From Clostridiales bacterium (GTDB taxonomy: Bacteria; Bacillota; Clostridia; Oscillospirales; Oscillospiraceae): a stretch of 45,261 bases of DNA. Position numbers and translations under genes: made by a program. The notes beneath the pieces are model-generated. The model saw only the letters and a program-made list of their open reading frames with translations, was not told the DNA's origin and searched no databases. The stretch spans positions 1 to 45,261 of the forward strand of contig SFLD01000046.1 in assembly GCA_004553545.1 (NCBI GenBank), read 5' to 3'. Of this stretch, positions 30,707-38,552 are shown piece after piece; within the stretch, counting starts at the first letter, position 1, and each line of letters starts with the position of its first letter.

Positions 30707-31862
30707 GAAGAAAGCCATGCAGGCCGCCCGCCGGCGGAGCCTGACCTTTACCGTGGTCCGGGGCGCTGCCGCCATCGGCATCGCCATCCTGGTGGCCGCC
30801 ATCCTGATCTTCGTCTCTTCGGAGGGGGATCGCTTCGGCGCCACCCTGGCCGCCCTGCGGCAACTGCTGATCGGGCCCCTCTTCCGGGCCAACGGCAGCA
30901 TCAACTTCAAGAACATCTGTGACGTGCTGGCGGCCATGATCCCCACCATCTTCACCGGCCTTGCCACCTGCGTCATGTTCTCCGCCAACCAGTTCAACCT
31001 GGGCGCGGAGGGCGGCATCATGCTGGGCGCCTTCGTCTCCGCCATGGTGGCGGTGTACGTGCCCCTGCCCGCCGGCGTCCTGCCGGTGGTGGCGGTGCTG
31101 GCCGCCGCCGCGGCCGTCGCCGTGATGATGCTGATCCCCGCCCTGCTGAAGGCCAAGCTGGGCGTCAGCGAGATGGTGAACTCCCTGATGCTGAACTACG
31201 TGGTCATGTACTTCATCAAGTACGTGCTGAACACCCACCTGGCGGACAAGACCAAGGGCCAGATCCAGAGCTATCCCTTCCAGGAGCAGGCCCGCATCGC
31301 CCCCCTCATCGACAACGGCTCCATGCTGACCTGGGGCTTCGTCATCGCCCTGATCTTCGTGGTGATCACCGCCCTCTTCATGTACCGCACCCGCTGGGGC
31401 TACGGCATCCGCATGATCGGCATCAACCAGGACTTCGCCCGCTACTCCGGCATGAACGTGGCCGCCATCATCATCCTCTCCCAGGTGCTGGGCGGCGCGC
31501 TGGCCGGCATCGGCGGCGGCGTGGAGATGCTGGGCCGCTACTCCGCCTACAGCTGGAACGCCCTGCCGGGCTACGGCTGGACGGGCATCACCGTTGCCAT
31601 CCTCGCGGGCAACAACCCCGCCTTCGTCCCCCTGGCCGCCTTCTTCATGGCCTATCTCAACAAGGGCTGCAGCCTCATGAGCACCTACTGCGGCGTCCCC
31701 TCTCAGCTCATCGACATCCTGCAGGCCGTCATCTTCGTCTTCTTTGCCGCCAAGCAGTTCCTGGCCGGTTACCGCCAGCGCCTGGTGGTCAAGGGCGCCC
31801 AGGAGGAGCTGGCCGCCCAGAAGGCCGCAGCGGCCGAGACCGCGGAAGGGAGCGTGAAGTAA
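30699..31862 (+). CDS. Nucleoside ABC importer permease 1
   Basis: A 387-residue integral membrane permease of the BPD_transp_2 (RbsC/YufP) family, with about eight or more hydrophobic segments. The long, charged N-terminus and the EMVNSLMLNYVVMYFIKYVL and GINQDFARYSGMN signatures are typical of NupP. Its start overlaps the ATPase stop by 8 nt, so translation is coupled. The C-terminal tail (AQKAAAAETAEGSVK) is hydrophilic. It pairs with the next permease. Confidence 0.92.
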   Translation: MNEKKAMQAARRRSLTFTVVRGAAAIGIAILVAAILIFVSSEGDRFGATLAALRQLLIGPLFRANGSINFKNICDVLAAMIPTIFTGLATCVMFSANQFNLGAEGGIMLGAFVSAMVAVYVPLPAGVLPVVAVLAAAAAVAVMMLIPALLKAKLGVSEMVNSLMLNYVVMYFIKYVLNTHLADKTKGQIQSYPFQEQARIAPLIDNGSMLTWGFVIALIFVVITALFMYRTRWGYGIRMIGINQDFARYSGMNVAAIIILSQVLGGALAGIGGGVEMLGRYSAYSWNALPGYGWTGITVAILAGNNPAFVPLAAFFMAYLNKGCSLMSTYCGVPSQLIDILQAVIFVFFAAKQFLAGYRQRLVVKGAQEELAAQKAAAAETAEGSVK

Positions 31863-31863
31863 G

Positions 31864-32826
31864 ATGCTGCAGCTGATCTTTACCACCGATTTCTTCTTCT
31901 CCATCCTGCGCATCACCGCGCCCATCCTCTTCGCCACCCTGGGCGCCGTGGTGGGCGAGAAGGCCGGCGTCTCCAACATCGGCCTCGAGGGCACCATGAT
32001 GGTGGCCGCCCTCTTCGGCTCCCTCACCACCTATTGGAGCGGCTCCTGGGCCGTGGGCCTGATCGTGGCCCTCTTCTGCGGCGTGCTGGTGTCCCTCCTG
32101 ATGGGCTTCTTCGCCTTCAATCTGAAGACGGACATCATCCTCACGGGTATCGCCGTGAACATGATCGGCTCCGGCGGCACCCTGTTCCTGGTGAAGGTCA
32201 TCACCCAGCAGACCGAGGGCAAGGCCCTGGCCTCCACCACCTCCCTCATCACCGCCGCCCACCAGATCCCCTCCTGGAATATCCCCCTCATCAAAGATAT
32301 CCCGGTGCTGGGGCCCATCCTCTCCGGGCACTGCATCCTGACCTATGTTGCCTTCCTGCTGGTGTTCCTCACCTGGGTACTGCTCTACCGCACGCCCCTG
32401 GGCCTGAACATCCGCAGCGTGGGTGAGAACCCCAACGCCGCGTCCTCCGTGGGCGTCAGCGTGCTCAAGATCAAGTACATCGCCATCGGCTTCTCCGGCC
32501 TGATGGCAGGCTTCGGCGGCGCTTTCATGAGCATGTACTACTCCATGGGCTGGTCTCTGGACATGGTGGCCGGCCGCGGCTTCATCGCCCTGGCCGCCCA
32601 GGCCATGGGCGCCGGCGAGCCCGTGGGCTCCATGCTCTCCGCCCTGGTCTTCGGCTTTGCCCAGGCCTTCAGCATCAAGGTCTCCTCCCGCGGCATCGAC
32701 TCCAACCTGGTGACGCCCATCCCGTACCTTGTCACCATCCTGGGCCTCGTGGTCTTCGCTCTCGTGATCCGTCACCGGGTCAAGAAGCAGCACTCCGCCT
32801 CCGCCCTGGAGAAGGCCGCCAAGTAA
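31864..32826 (+). CDS. Nucleoside ABC importer permease 2
   Basis: A 320-residue BPD_transp_2 permease (NupQ/YufQ-like) with about eight transmembrane segments. Family wording: TLGAVVGEKAGVSNIGLEGT near the N-terminus, LRIT upstream, and LLYRTPLGLNIRSVGENPNA in the cytoplasmic loop. It begins 1 nt after the previous stop. Together with permease 1 it forms the heterodimeric channel driven by the tandem ATPase. Confidence 0.93.
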   Translation: MLQLIFTTDFFFSILRITAPILFATLGAVVGEKAGVSNIGLEGTMMVAALFGSLTTYWSGSWAVGLIVALFCGVLVSLLMGFFAFNLKTDIILTGIAVNMIGSGGTLFLVKVITQQTEGKALASTTSLITAAHQIPSWNIPLIKDIPVLGPILSGHCILTYVAFLLVFLTWVLLYRTPLGLNIRSVGENPNAASSVGVSVLKIKYIAIGFSGLMAGFGGAFMSMYYSMGWSLDMVAGRGFIALAAQAMGAGEPVGSMLSALVFGFAQAFSIKVSSRGIDSNLVTPIPYLVTILGLVVFALVIRHRVKKQHSASALEKAAK

Positions 32827-32850
32827 TTTGCCGGAAACTCCATTGACTTC

Positions 32851-32884
32851 CCGCCGGGGGTCCCCTGTGGGGACCCCCGGCGGC
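32851..32884 (+). terminator. GC-rich hairpin between permease and hydrolase genes
   Basis: CCGCCGGGGGTCCCC and GGGGACCCCCGGCGG pair around a TGTG loop, but only CCCTTT follows. More likely a partial terminator or mRNA stabiliser than a full stop. Confidence 0.55.
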
Positions 32885-32907
32885 CCTTTCAGAAAGGAAG
32901 CTGATCC

Positions 32908-33882
32908 ATGTTCGATCTCTCCACCCTCTTTCAGGGGGACCGCCCCGTCCCGGTGATCCTGGACGGCGACCCCGGCCATGACGACGCCATCGCCTGGGTG
33001 CTGGCCAAGGCCAGCCCCAAGCTGGACATCCGAGCCGTCACCACCTGCGCCGGGAACCAGACCCTGGAGAAGACCACCTACAACGCCCGCCGCATCTGCA
33101 CTCTCCTGGGCATCGACGCCCCCATAGCCATGGGGCTGCACCACCCCCTCTTCTCCGACCCCATCACCGCCGGGAACATCCACGGCCAGAGCGGCCTGGA
33201 CGGTCCCGCCCTGCCGGAGCCCGCCGTGCCCCTCTCCGATCTCAGCGCCGTGGAGCTGATGGCCAAGGTCCTGCGGGAGTCGGAGGACAAGGTCGTCATC
33301 ATCGCCACGGGGCCGGAGACCAACGTGGCCGCCCTGCTGCTGGCCCACCCCGAGCTCAAGGAAAAGATCGCCGGCATCAGCGTCATGGGCGGCGGCATCG
33401 CCTACGGCAACTGGACCGCGGCGGCGGAGTTCAACATCCTGGTGGACCCGGAGGCGGCGGAGGCCGTCTTTGGTTCCGGCCTGCCGGTCCAGATGTGCGG
33501 CCTGGATGTCACCGAGAAGGCCCTGATCTTCCCGGAGGACTTCCAGCGCATCCGGGCCGTGGGCAACCAGGTCTCTCAGATCGTTGCCGACTGGCTGGAA
33601 TTCTTCTACCGCTTCCACCGGGAGATCGGCTACGCCGGGGCTCCCGTCCACGACCCCTGCGCCGTGGCGTCCCTGCTGCGGCCGGAGCTCTTCACCCGCC
33701 AGGCCATGCACGTGGCCATTGAGACCCAGGGCGAGTACTGCCGGGGCTGCACCGTGGGGGACACCTCCGGTAAGCTGGGCGAGGACAACGCCATCTGCTG
33801 CATGAACGTGGACCGCCAGGGCTTCGCGGACCTGCTGGCGGAGGCGGTCAAATTCTACGACGGACGGGAGGTGCCGGTATGA
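32908..33882 (+). CDS. Nucleoside hydrolase (IunH family) 1
   Basis: A 324-residue inosine-uridine preferring nucleoside hydrolase. The calcium-binding start is ILDGDPGHDDAIA (residues 17-29); ATGPETNVA and MGGGI...AEFNILVDPEAA are conserved, and the C-terminal Asp lies in HDPCAVA. It cleaves the N-glycosidic bond to give free base and ribose. GAAAGGAAG precedes the ATG. Overlaps the second hydrolase by 4 nt and follows the importer genes, so it likely acts directly on imported nucleosides. Confidence 0.93.
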   Translation: MFDLSTLFQGDRPVPVILDGDPGHDDAIAWVLAKASPKLDIRAVTTCAGNQTLEKTTYNARRICTLLGIDAPIAMGLHHPLFSDPITAGNIHGQSGLDGPALPEPAVPLSDLSAVELMAKVLRESEDKVVIIATGPETNVAALLLAHPELKEKIAGISVMGGGIAYGNWTAAAEFNILVDPEAAEAVFGSGLPVQMCGLDVTEKALIFPEDFQRIRAVGNQVSQIVADWLEFFYRFHREIGYAGAPVHDPCAVASLLRPELFTRQAMHVAIETQGEYCRGCTVGDTSGKLGEDNAICCMNVDRQGFADLLAEAVKFYDGREVPV

Positions 33883-34778
33883 GCGAGAGGATCCCTGTTT
33901 GGCTGGATGTGGACACCGGCATCGACGACGCCCAGGCCATCCTGGCGGCGTCCCGCCTGCCCCTGGACATCCGGGGCATCAGCGCCGTCAACGGCAACGT
34001 CGCCCTGGCCCACACCTATGAGAATACCCGCCGGGTCTGCGCCCTCTTCCGGGACACCTACACCGCCACCCACGTCCACGGGGCGGACGGCCTCTGCGGC
34101 GCGCCCCTGCCGGAGCCCCTCCGGGCCCCGGACACCACCCCCGCCTGGGACGCCCTCTGGCAGGAGGCCCAGCGCTTCCCCGGGGAGCTGCAGGTGGTGG
34201 CCACGGGGCCCCTGACGAACCTGGCCATCGCCTTCTCCAAGTACCCCAAGCTGCCGTCCCTCTTAAAGCGCATCCTCATCATGGGCGGCGGGGCCGCGGG
34301 CGGCGGCGTCCACGGCGGCAACTCCACCCCCGCGGCAGAGTTCAACTTCTTTGCCGATCCCCACGCCGCCCAGGCGGTCTGCAAGTGCGGCGCGCCCCTC
34401 GTCCTCTGCGGGCTGGATGTCACCATGCGGGCGTACCTCACCCCGGAGGAGATGGATGTCATCACGAACTGCGGCAGCGCCGCGGGCCGCTTCTTCGGCC
34501 AGGCCACGGCCAAAAACCTCCAGTTCCACCTGGAAAAGGGCGTGCCGGGCCTGTGCCTCCACGATATCTGCCCGGTTTTGTACCTGGTGTACCCGGAGAT
34601 GTTCTCCGGCGAGGAGGCTGGGGTCTATGTGGAGACCCGGGGCAAGTACACCTTCGGCAAGATGGTGACGGACCTCTGGAGCGACTTCCAGTTCCCGAAG
34701 AAGAACGCCTTCGTGGTCCTGGATGTGGACCGTCCCGCCTTTGTGGAGCGGGTCCAGACCCTGCTGACCTCCGTGTGA
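33879..34778 (+). CDS. Nucleoside hydrolase 2, internally shortened
   Basis: A 299-residue paralogue of the preceding gene. The metal motif LDVDTGIDDAQ, ATGPLTNLA, MGGGAAGGGVHGGNSTPAAEF and the CGLDVT segment are intact. Compared with its neighbour it lacks about 15 residues between CALFRDT and YTATHVHG, where hydrolase 1 has the conserved P-x-x-x-G-x-x-x-PL strand. The reading frame is kept. A strand of the core may be missing, so activity is doubtful unless the gap is an assembly error. Overlaps hydrolase 1 by 4 nt. Confidence 0.9.
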   Translation: MSERIPVWLDVDTGIDDAQAILAASRLPLDIRGISAVNGNVALAHTYENTRRVCALFRDTYTATHVHGADGLCGAPLPEPLRAPDTTPAWDALWQEAQRFPGELQVVATGPLTNLAIAFSKYPKLPSLLKRILIMGGGAAGGGVHGGNSTPAAEFNFFADPHAAQAVCKCGAPLVLCGLDVTMRAYLTPEEMDVITNCGSAAGRFFGQATAKNLQFHLEKGVPGLCLHDICPVLYLVYPEMFSGEEAGVYVETRGKYTFGKMVTDLWSDFQFPKKNAFVVLDVDRPAFVERVQTLLTSV

Positions 34779-34783
34779 CAGAA

Positions 34784-34816
34784 GGAGCGGCCCTCTCCCG
34801 AGGGCCGCTCCGTTTT
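34784..34816 (+). terminator. Intrinsic terminator of the nucleoside importer operon
   Basis: GGAGCGGCCCTC (34784-34795) pairs with GAGGGCCGCTCC (34800-34811), followed by GTTTT. Confidence 0.88.
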
Positions 34817-34822
34817 CGCGCC

Positions 34823-34855
34823 AAAAGCGCCCCGGGAGCTTGGCTCCCGGGGCGC
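34823..34855 (-). terminator. Intrinsic terminator of the PspC gene
   Basis: On the minus strand GCGCCCCGGGAGC / GCTCCCGGGGCGC forms the stem and TTTT follows, 6 nt after the stop. Confidence 0.82.
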
Positions 34856-34861
34856 CCGATA

Positions 34862-35056
34862 TCACTGGACCTGTGACTTGCTGGGAATGATGATGGCGCA
34901 GATGAGGTAGGCCAGCAGACCGCTGCCGCCCAGGGCGCTGAACAGCACCCAAGCCAGGCGGATCACCGTGGGGTCCACGCCGAAATACTCAGCGATCCCG
35001 CCGCAGACGCCGCAGAGCATCTTGCCCTCCTCGATCCGATAGAGCTTCCGATCCAT
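34862..35056 (-). CDS. PspC-domain membrane protein
   Basis: A 64-residue PspC-family protein. The core KMLCGVCGGIAEYFGVDPTV, followed by the amphipathic IRLAWVLFSALGGSGLLAYL and membrane segment ICAIIIP, is the whole PspC domain. AAAGGAGA precedes ATG 35056. Small stand-alone PspC proteins are common in Firmicutes and are linked to envelope stress. A leader of about 90 nt precedes the start and includes a stable GGGGCTGCGG/CCGCAGCCCC hairpin. Confidence 0.92.
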   Translation of the reverse strand: MDRKLYRIEEGKMLCGVCGGIAEYFGVDPTVIRLAWVLFSALGGSGLLAYLICAIIIPSKSQVQ

Positions 35057-35156
35057 AATGGTCTCCTTTCCTGACAGTCCGGGGCTGCGGAGCGGGGGGA
35101 ATGACCCGTCCCGCAGCCCCACCCGGTGGATATCGTTGGCGATGGTTCCTGTTGTC

Positions 35157-35184
35157 AGTATACCACGCCGGGAACCGCTGTCAA
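35157..35184 (-). promoter_or_regulatory. Promoter of the PspC gene
   Basis: On the minus strand TTGACA (plus 35179-35184) and TATACT (35157-35162), 16 bp apart. Confidence 0.82.
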
Positions 35185-35240
35185 CCCCGCCGCGGGGGGA
35201 CGGGGCCGGCACAGCGGACTGTCAGTGATGCCAAGTGGTC

Positions 35241-35408
35241 TTATGTCTCGCTGGGGGCGTCTGCGTCGTCTTCCGCGCTGAGGAAGAGCTCCTCCGCCTG
35301 CTGCTGAGCCAGCATCAGCTCGGTCCGAAGGCGGGCCAGGGCCTGTGCCGTGTCCGTCAGGGTGTTGAATAGCAGGATGTACTCCTTCGAGAGTTCTATT
35401 TTTATCAT
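35241..35408 (-). CDS. Small hypothetical helical protein
   Basis: A 55-residue acidic protein (KIELSKEYILLFNTLTDTAQ, then ALARLRTELMLAQQQAEELF, then SAEDDADAPSET) predicted to be mostly helical with coiled-coil potential. ATG 35408 abuts AAAGGAG, an unusually short spacing. An acidic tail ends the protein. I recognise no family. It stands between the PspC and ribokinase genes; 35411-35660 upstream holds A/T-rich sequence with a possible TATAGT but no convincing promoter, and no other gene. Confidence 0.6.
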   Translation of the reverse strand: MIKIELSKEYILLFNTLTDTAQALARLRTELMLAQQQAEELFLSAEDDADAPSET

Positions 35409-35659
35409 CTCCTTTCCGTGGAACTGCGGGTTTCTTGCGGCTTCTTGACGGTTTCTTCCGGTATTTGGTACTATACTCCAAGGGCAAACGAGAAACGTGT
35501 CACATTTTGTCGGCAAGATCAAAGTTCGTAAAATTTTTCCACATTTTGCGTTCCTCCCCCTTCCCGCGAAGGAAAAAGCCCCCGGAACCGCAGTCCTGAC
35601 GGGCGGTTTTGGGCCATCTGGTAATACCACACCCGAAAGGTATGACCGCTTCCAGGGCA

Positions 35660-35693
35660 AAAAAGCCCGCCCCCGGTGATCCGGGGGCGGGCT
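35660..35693 (-). terminator. Intrinsic terminator of the ribokinase gene
   Basis: AGCCCGCCCCCGG and CCGGGGGCGGGCT pair around TGAT; on the minus strand the stem runs into T6. Confidence 0.9.
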
Positions 35694-35706
35694 GCTCTTC
35701 TGGGAC

Positions 35707-36591
35707 TTACCGGCCCTGGAAGGCCAGGACCTCGGAGAGCTGGGGGACGGAGGGGGCGGCGCCGGGGCGGGTGACGGCGATGGCGCTGGCCCGGGTGGCC
35801 AGGGTCAGGGGGGCAAGGCCCGTGTCCTCCCCCAGGACGCCCCGGAGGAAATAGCCGGTGAAGGTGTCCCCGGCGCCGGTGGTGTCCACCGCCTGGACAT
35901 GGCAGGCGGGGCAGAAGGCGGTCTCCCGGTCATTGGCCCAGAGGCTGCCGTCGCTGCCCAGGGTCAGGATGACCTCGGTTTTCGGGAACTTGGCCCGGAG
36001 GGCCTGAAGGATGGCCTGGGGCTCCGTCTCGCCGCTGATGGCCCCGCCCTCGATCTCATTGACGAAGAGCCAGCGGACCAGGGAGAGGGGGTAGGTCTCC
36101 ACCCCCAGGAAGGGAGAGGCGTTGAATGCGATGGCAAGGCCCCGCTCCGCGGCCTTCTCCATGATGTAGGGGACGAGGTTGATCTCATTCTGCAGCAGGA
36201 CCACATCGCCGGGACCGAAGGCGGAGAGGACTTCGTCCACAAAGCCCCGGGTGATGGCGGCGTTGGTGCCGGGGTAGAGGAGGATGGAGTTCTGGCCGTG
36301 GCTGTCCACCTGGATGACGGTGTGGCCGCCGGGGGCGTCGTCCTGCCGGAGGAAGTCCAGATGGACGCCGCTCTCCACCAGGGTCTCCCGCAGGAGGCCG
36401 CCCTCCTGGCCGATGATGCCGGCATGCCAGACGGGGAGCCCCGCCCGGGCCATGGCGATGGACTGATTGAGGCCCTTGCCGCCGCAGTGGATCTGGCGGC
36501 CCAGGCAGGCCCGGGTCTCCCCAGGCTGGACGAACTCGTCCATGGCATAGACATAGTCAAGGTTCAGGGAACCGAAATTCAGGACCTTCAT
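35707..36591 (-). CDS. rbsK: PfkB-family carbohydrate kinase, ribokinase-like
   Basis: A 294-residue PfkB kinase. The N-terminal GSLNLDYVYAMDEF, substrate motif CGGKGLNQS, anion hole and catalytic base DTTGAGDTFTGYFLRG and the LGSDGSLW strand all fit ribokinase. It would phosphorylate the ribose released by the two nucleoside hydrolases encoded 1 kb away, feeding the pentose phosphate pathway. Substrate assignment is an inference from context. Transcribed alone on the minus strand; ATG 36591 follows GGGAGG. Confidence 0.82.
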   Translation of the reverse strand: MKVLNFGSLNLDYVYAMDEFVQPGETRACLGRQIHCGGKGLNQSIAMARAGLPVWHAGIIGQEGGLLRETLVESGVHLDFLRQDDAPGGHTVIQVDSHGQNSILLYPGTNAAITRGFVDEVLSAFGPGDVVLLQNEINLVPYIMEKAAERGLAIAFNASPFLGVETYPLSLVRWLFVNEIEGGAISGETEPQAILQALRAKFPKTEVILTLGSDGSLWANDRETAFCPACHVQAVDTTGAGDTFTGYFLRGVLGEDTGLAPLTLATRASAIAVTRPGAAPSVPQLSEVLAFQGR

Positions 36592-36638
36592 TGCTGCCTC
36601 CCGTATCTTCGCCCCGGAGGGCGGTTTTCTTCCCCTCC

Positions 36639-36667
36639 ATCATACGGAAAGGCGGCGGGAAAGTCAA
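36639..36667 (-). promoter_or_regulatory. Promoter of the ribokinase gene
   Basis: On the minus strand TTGACT (plus 36662-36667) and TATGAT (36639-36644), 17 bp apart. Confidence 0.8.
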
Positions 36668-36767
36668 GAGCGGCGGACGGTGGGAGGGGGTGCACCCCCG
36701 GTCTGTGACAAAATTTTCATTAACGTTCCCTTCACGCCGGAAGGGCTTCTTTTGGCACATTTCCACA

Positions 36768-36796
36768 TTGCCTTTCCGGAGGAAAGCTGTTAGAAT
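36768..36796 (+). promoter_or_regulatory. Promoter of the ion transporter gene
   Basis: TTGCCT (36768-36773) and TAGAAT (36791-36796), 17 bp apart, about 83 nt before the start. Divergent from the ribokinase promoter. Confidence 0.62.
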
Positions 36797-36878
36797 TGCC
36801 TGCGGCGTGGAGGACGGGACGCTGAAAGCGGGCGTTCCCTCCGTGCCTTTGATTTTCTACAGAGAAAGAGGGGGTCCT

Positions 36879-38216
36879 ATGGCCGCCCAGATCTTGGCGA
36901 CGATCATTTTCCTCATCATGTTCGGCTTCATCATTACCGAGAAGGCGCCCCGGCATCTCGTGACCCTGGTCTGCGCCGCGGCCACGCTGCTGCTGGTCTT
37001 CGGGGTCTGCATGCACAGCATCTCCGCCGTGTGGGAGACCCTGAACCTGGAGAGCTTCTTCCACACCTCCTTCTGGTACAGCGCCGAGGCCTCGGAGAGC
37101 GGCGGCATCAACTGGGAGACCATCGTGTTCCTCGCGGGCATGATGATCATGGTGGAAGGCATGGCGGACAGCGGCTTTTTCCAGTGGCTCTGCATCACCA
37201 TCGCCAAGGCGGTCCACTACCGGCCCTTCCCCATTTTCCTCACCTTCATGCTGCTTTCGGCGGCCCTCTCCATGTTCATCGACAGCATCACGGTCATCCT
37301 CTTCCTCTCCACCGTGACCATCGAGCTGGGGCAGCTTCTGAAGTTTGACCCGGTGCCGGCCATCCTGGCGGAGGTCTTCTGCGCCAACCTGGGAGGCTCC
37401 GCCACCATGTGCGGCGACCCGCCCAACATCATCATCGGCACATCTCTCGGCTACAGCTTCGGGGATTTCATCACCCACACGGGCCTCATCGCCGGCATCT
37501 GTCTGCTGCTGGTGATTCCCTACTTCTGCCTCTGCTTCCATAAGGAGTTCAAGTCCGCCCCGGTGCAGGAGCTGAATCTGGACCCCAAGGACGCCATCAA
37601 CGATCCCAAGGAGTTCTTCGGCAGCTGCGCCATCTTCCTCGCGGCGGTGCTCCTGCTCTCCACCCACGCCCAGACGGGGCTCACCGTCTCCGCCATCGGC
37701 GTGCTCATCGCCGTGGTGACGCTGCTGGCCTTCCGCAAGCGGGCCGTCGCCATCCTGCGGCAGATCGACCACAATACCCTGATCTTCTTTATCGGGCTTT
37801 TCGTGGTCATCAGCGGGCTGCAGCGCAGCGGTGTGCTGGACCTGCTGGCCCAGGGCATCGGAACCGTCAGCGGCAGCAACGTCCACCTGATGATCGCCAT
37901 CATCCTCTTCGGCTCCGCCGTGGCCAGCGCTTTCATCGACAACATCCCCTTCGCGGCCACCATGATCCCCGTGATCCAGAGCCTCTCCGCCCTGCAGGGC
38001 GTGCATCTCGACACCCTGGCCTGGACCCTCTCCATCAGCACGGACGTGGGCGGCAGCGCCACGCCCATCGGCGCCTCCGCCAACGTGGTGGCCCTGTCCC
38101 AGTGCGGCAAGAACGGCATCACCATCGGCTGGGGCCGCTACTGCAAAGTGATGGCTCCCGCCACGCTGCTGGTCATCGCGGTGTCGCTGGGCATCCTCTA
38201 CCTGCGCTATCTCTGA
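36879..38216 (+). CDS. SLC13 / ArsB-NhaD superfamily transporter
   Basis: A 445-residue membrane protein with about eleven hydrophobic segments. INWETIVFLAGMMIMVEGMA, GGSATMCGDPPNIIIGT and DVGGSATPIGASANVVALSQ are the paired half-repeat signatures of the ion transporter superfamily (ArsB, NhaD, P-protein). The polar GDPPN and PIGASAN hairpins form the transport site. NhaD-like Na+/H+ exchange, arsenite export or organic anion uptake are all possible; no arsenic genes lie nearby. AGAAAGAGGGGG precedes ATG 36879. Monocistronic. Confidence 0.85.
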   Translation: MAAQILATIIFLIMFGFIITEKAPRHLVTLVCAAATLLLVFGVCMHSISAVWETLNLESFFHTSFWYSAEASESGGINWETIVFLAGMMIMVEGMADSGFFQWLCITIAKAVHYRPFPIFLTFMLLSAALSMFIDSITVILFLSTVTIELGQLLKFDPVPAILAEVFCANLGGSATMCGDPPNIIIGTSLGYSFGDFITHTGLIAGICLLLVIPYFCLCFHKEFKSAPVQELNLDPKDAINDPKEFFGSCAIFLAAVLLLSTHAQTGLTVSAIGVLIAVVTLLAFRKRAVAILRQIDHNTLIFFIGLFVVISGLQRSGVLDLLAQGIGTVSGSNVHLMIAIILFGSAVASAFIDNIPFAATMIPVIQSLSALQGVHLDTLAWTLSISTDVGGSATPIGASANVVALSQCGKNGITIGWGRYCKVMAPATLLVIAVSLGILYLRYL

Positions 38217-38550
38217 GTAAGATCCTTTCCCGCGGCGGGGTGAGCTTGACGGACGTCCCAAATTTCGTTTCGAAATTTGGCTGGCGGAAGCCACACCCTG
38301 GGCGCACCCCGCCCCTACGGGTCCTGCGGTGCCGGACAGCCGGCCCATGGGGTCATTCGCCCTGGCCCTCTATTCCGGGCGCTTTCATGCTTTGCCGCCC
38401 GTTCCGCTTCCAGGATATAGAGGGAAGGCCGCCCTGCCGAGGCAGGGCGGCCTTTATCATAGCTGTACACCCCGCGGGAAGGCTGCAGGGCAGCCCTCCC
38501 GCAGTCGGGGCAAAGAGAGCGCGGAACGCCGGGCGTTCCGCGCTCTTTTT
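38217..38550. other. Hairpin-rich intergenic region
   Basis: No gene is supported. It contains a CCAAATTTCG/CGAAATTTGG hairpin (38258-38280), a short family C-like phrase GCCCCTACGGG near 38310, and two terminator hairpins: AAGGCCGCCCTGCC/GGCAGGGCGGCCTT at 38425-38454, and the one listed next. Confidence 0.7.
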
Positions 38551-38552
38551 TT
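38517..38552. terminator. Terminator between the transporter and htpG
   Basis: GAGCGCGGAACGCC and GGCGTTCCGCGCTC form a strong stem followed on the plus strand by T7 that touches the htpG stop codon. It would stop leftover plus transcripts and may also serve htpG, where the minus-strand T tract is weaker. Confidence 0.78.

Noticed and set aside
36879..38216. Calling the transporter an arsenite pump
   Set aside because: The superfamily signatures are shared by ArsB, NhaD and anion carriers. There is no arsC or ArsR nearby; the only ArsR-type gene in the window belongs to the P1B ATPase operon.
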